Below are positions 62,688-64,000 of a stretch of DNA of 64,000 bases, piece by piece. Source of the DNA: Chryseobacterium defluvii. Its GTDB lineage: Bacteria > Bacteroidota > Bacteroidia > Flavobacteriales > Weeksellaceae. Within the stretch, counting starts at the first letter, position 1; each line of letters begins with the position of its first letter. Below the pieces are notes generated by a model, which searched no databases, was not told where the DNA came from, and saw only the letters and a program-made list of their open reading frames with translations. The stretch spans positions 1,178,001-1,242,000 of the forward strand of contig NZ_RBXB01000001.1 in NCBI RefSeq assembly GCF_003634775.1, read 5' to 3'. The translations under genes were made by a program, and so were the position numbers.

Positions 62688-63779
62688 ATGAATCAAAAAC
62701 TATATCTTTTATTATGGACAATTGTGGTACCTGTTTTAGCATGGGTCGCCTATTTCTGTATTCCTTTAATGTTGGGAGGGGTATGGTATTCGTTATTTCT
62801 CACAATCTTATTAATCGGTTCAGTTCTTGCCGCAGTGCATCATGCTGAAGTAATCGCGTATAAAACCGGGGAACCTTTCGGTACATTTCTTCTTGCCCTG
62901 GCTATTACAATTATAGAAGTTGCTTTAATTGCCTCATTAATGATAATGGCCAACAACAAGCTTGATACAATTTCACTTGCGCGGGATACCGTACTGGCGG
63001 CAGTAATGATAATTCTGACGGGAATTATAGGTGTATGCATATTAGTAGGTGCCGCCCGTTACAAGGAACAGGTATTCAGCCTTCAGAGTGTGAGTGCATC
63101 ATTGGTAACTCTTACTGCCATATTGGTATTTGTACTTATTTTACCCAATTATACCATAAGTATTGATAAATCTGAATACAGCCCGGTACAGTTGATATTC
63201 ATAGCTTCCGTATGTCTGGTGTTATATATTAGTTTTATTATGATTCAGACGGTGAGACACAGAGAATATTTTTCATCACCTTATGCAAAGGAAGATGAAG
63301 AATTGCTCCCGGAAAAGCCCACTCTGAAAGTTACGCTCATCAGTATAATATTTCTGATATTATGTCTTGCCATTGTTGTTTTACTTGCCAAATCACTAGC
63401 CCCCGATATAGAAATGATGGTATTGAAGGCCGGCGCTCCCAAATCTTTAGTAGGAGTTATAATTGCAGCAGTAGTATTGCTTCCTGAGGGAATTGCTGCC
63501 TTTCAGGCTGCCTGGAAAAACCGCATACAAACCAGTCTTAATCTCGCTTTGGGGTCAGCTCTCGCCAGTATCGGGCTTACGATTCCGGCAGTTGCAGTGG
63601 TTTCTGTAGTAACAGGAATGAGAATAACGCTCGGGATTGATATGAAAGCTATGATACTGCTTGTTTTAGCACAGTTTACTATTATTCTTGCCCTGGCCAC
63701 AGGACGAACCAATATACTGCAGGGTATTGTACTTTTAATGGTATTTATAGTCTATCTTTTTATGATTATTTTTCCCTGA
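62688..63779 (+). CDS. chaA: ChaA-type cation/proton antiporter
   Basis: A 363-residue member of the calcium/cation antiporter superfamily with about 11 helices. The first alpha repeat includes HHAEVIAYKTGEPFGTFLLALAITIIEVALIAS with the buried Glu residues; the second repeat is VVLLPEGIAAFQAAWKNRIQTSLNLALGSALASIGLT. This matches E. coli ChaA, a Ca2+(Na+, K+)/H+ exchanger. A cytoplasmic acidic loop (AKEDEELLPEKP) lies between. The TTG at 62619 would add 23 residues with another hydrophobic run and cannot be ruled out. Confidence 0.9.
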   Translation: MNQKLYLLLWTIVVPVLAWVAYFCIPLMLGGVWYSLFLTILLIGSVLAAVHHAEVIAYKTGEPFGTFLLALAITIIEVALIASLMIMANNKLDTISLARDTVLAAVMIILTGIIGVCILVGAARYKEQVFSLQSVSASLVTLTAILVFVLILPNYTISIDKSEYSPVQLIFIASVCLVLYISFIMIQTVRHREYFSSPYAKEDEELLPEKPTLKVTLISIIFLILCLAIVVLLAKSLAPDIEMMVLKAGAPKSLVGVIIAAVVLLPEGIAAFQAAWKNRIQTSLNLALGSALASIGLTIPAVAVVSVVTGMRITLGIDMKAMILLVLAQFTIILALATGRTNILQGIVLLMVFIVYLFMIIFP

Positions 63780-63952
63780 TCATGCTAACCTGAAAATTGA
63801 ATGAAGGTTAGTCTGGCTGATCAAATACAAGACTTTTTACTGCGCCGGTTTTTATTTTAGAATAACTATAAATTATTGGTTCAATTTTATGTAAATCAAT
63901 AAATTATGAAATAATCTGATTCATTTTATATAAGATAAAAGTGTTATCGGAA

Positions 63953-64000
63953 TTATTTTTGCATCATTAACCTCATAACCACACTAAAATATGAATTATG
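63953..64000 (+). promoter_or_regulatory. Promoter and start of a gene leaving the window
   Basis: TATTTTTG (63953-63960) matches the -7 box and an ATG stands at 63991. Too little follows to identify a gene. Confidence 0.35.

Overview
The window is a piece of chromosome from a flavobacterium of the Chryseobacterium type (Bacteroidota, Weeksellaceae). The case rests on the AT-rich composition, the recurring Bacteroidota promoter signature TAnnTTTG without strong Shine-Dalgarno sites, the gene families present (monomeric isocitrate dehydrogenase, HMA-AraC regulator, small histone H1-like protein, DUF4377 and DUF5648 proteins, Bacteroidota MG2/plug-like secreted protein) and the style of the interspersed repeats. 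The genus is an inference from family resemblance; no search was run. No transposase, CRISPR array, rRNA or intact prophage is visible.

Layout. 1-8000: an upstream lipoprotein, an MBL-fold hydrolase, a small acetyltransferase, a CNNM/CBS transporter-like protein, a small secreted protein, then a run of AraC regulator, aldo-keto reductase, MFS exporter and exported MBL-fold protein. 8275-13303: icd, tpx, two VOC proteins and a DUF763 protein. 13396-21645: a same-strand block of small proteins (Crp-like regulator, VOC/PhnB, DinB, SRPBCC, alpha/beta hydrolase, RNA polymerase alpha-CTD-like protein, AAC(3)-I-like acetyltransferase, SDR, DoxX-like). 21905-24277: a sigma factor with two small partner proteins, a GC-rich hairpin plus a 144-base inverted-repeat element, a DnaJ-domain protein and a 50-residue Cys-rich microprotein. 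24557-28940: gcvP and two AT-rich membrane proteins, the first lying between two copies of the gcvP tail and terminator. 28987-39416: AAA ATPase, a 27-residue membrane micro-ORF, SMR exporter, Nei-like glycosylase, dgt, SPFH protein, DUF4377 protein, transglutaminase-like protein, Mpo1-like protein and an amino-acid permease. 39590-44393: a large TPR protein paired with an outer-membrane barrel protein.

44466-46074 is a worn patch: tRNA-Arg(TCG), its terminator, then fragments of an rlmL-type rRNA methyltransferase and an AraC regulator. A tailspike-like beta-helix protein follows (46075-47688). Its paralogue lies at 54173-55648 on the other strand. The two share an N-terminal region and a matched upstream module of a dyad over the -33 region, a TAnnTTTG box at fixed spacing and a 12-base palindrome in the leader. 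Between them sit a histone H1-like protein, an RDD protein, tex, a YceI lipoprotein and a large secreted protein. 55869-60511: typA, a GHL10 lipoprotein, a DUF5648 lipoprotein, and a scar built of shortened pieces of typA and the GHL10 gene. 60672-63779: an HMA-AraC regulator, a CsbD-like protein, a cupin, two small unknowns and a ChaA-type antiporter, which may form a metal or stress module.

The observations most worth follow-up are the shared promoter module of the beta-helix pair, the two duplication scars (gcvP tail; typA/GHL10), the two micro-ORFs, and three genes whose -7 box ends exactly four bases before the start codon.
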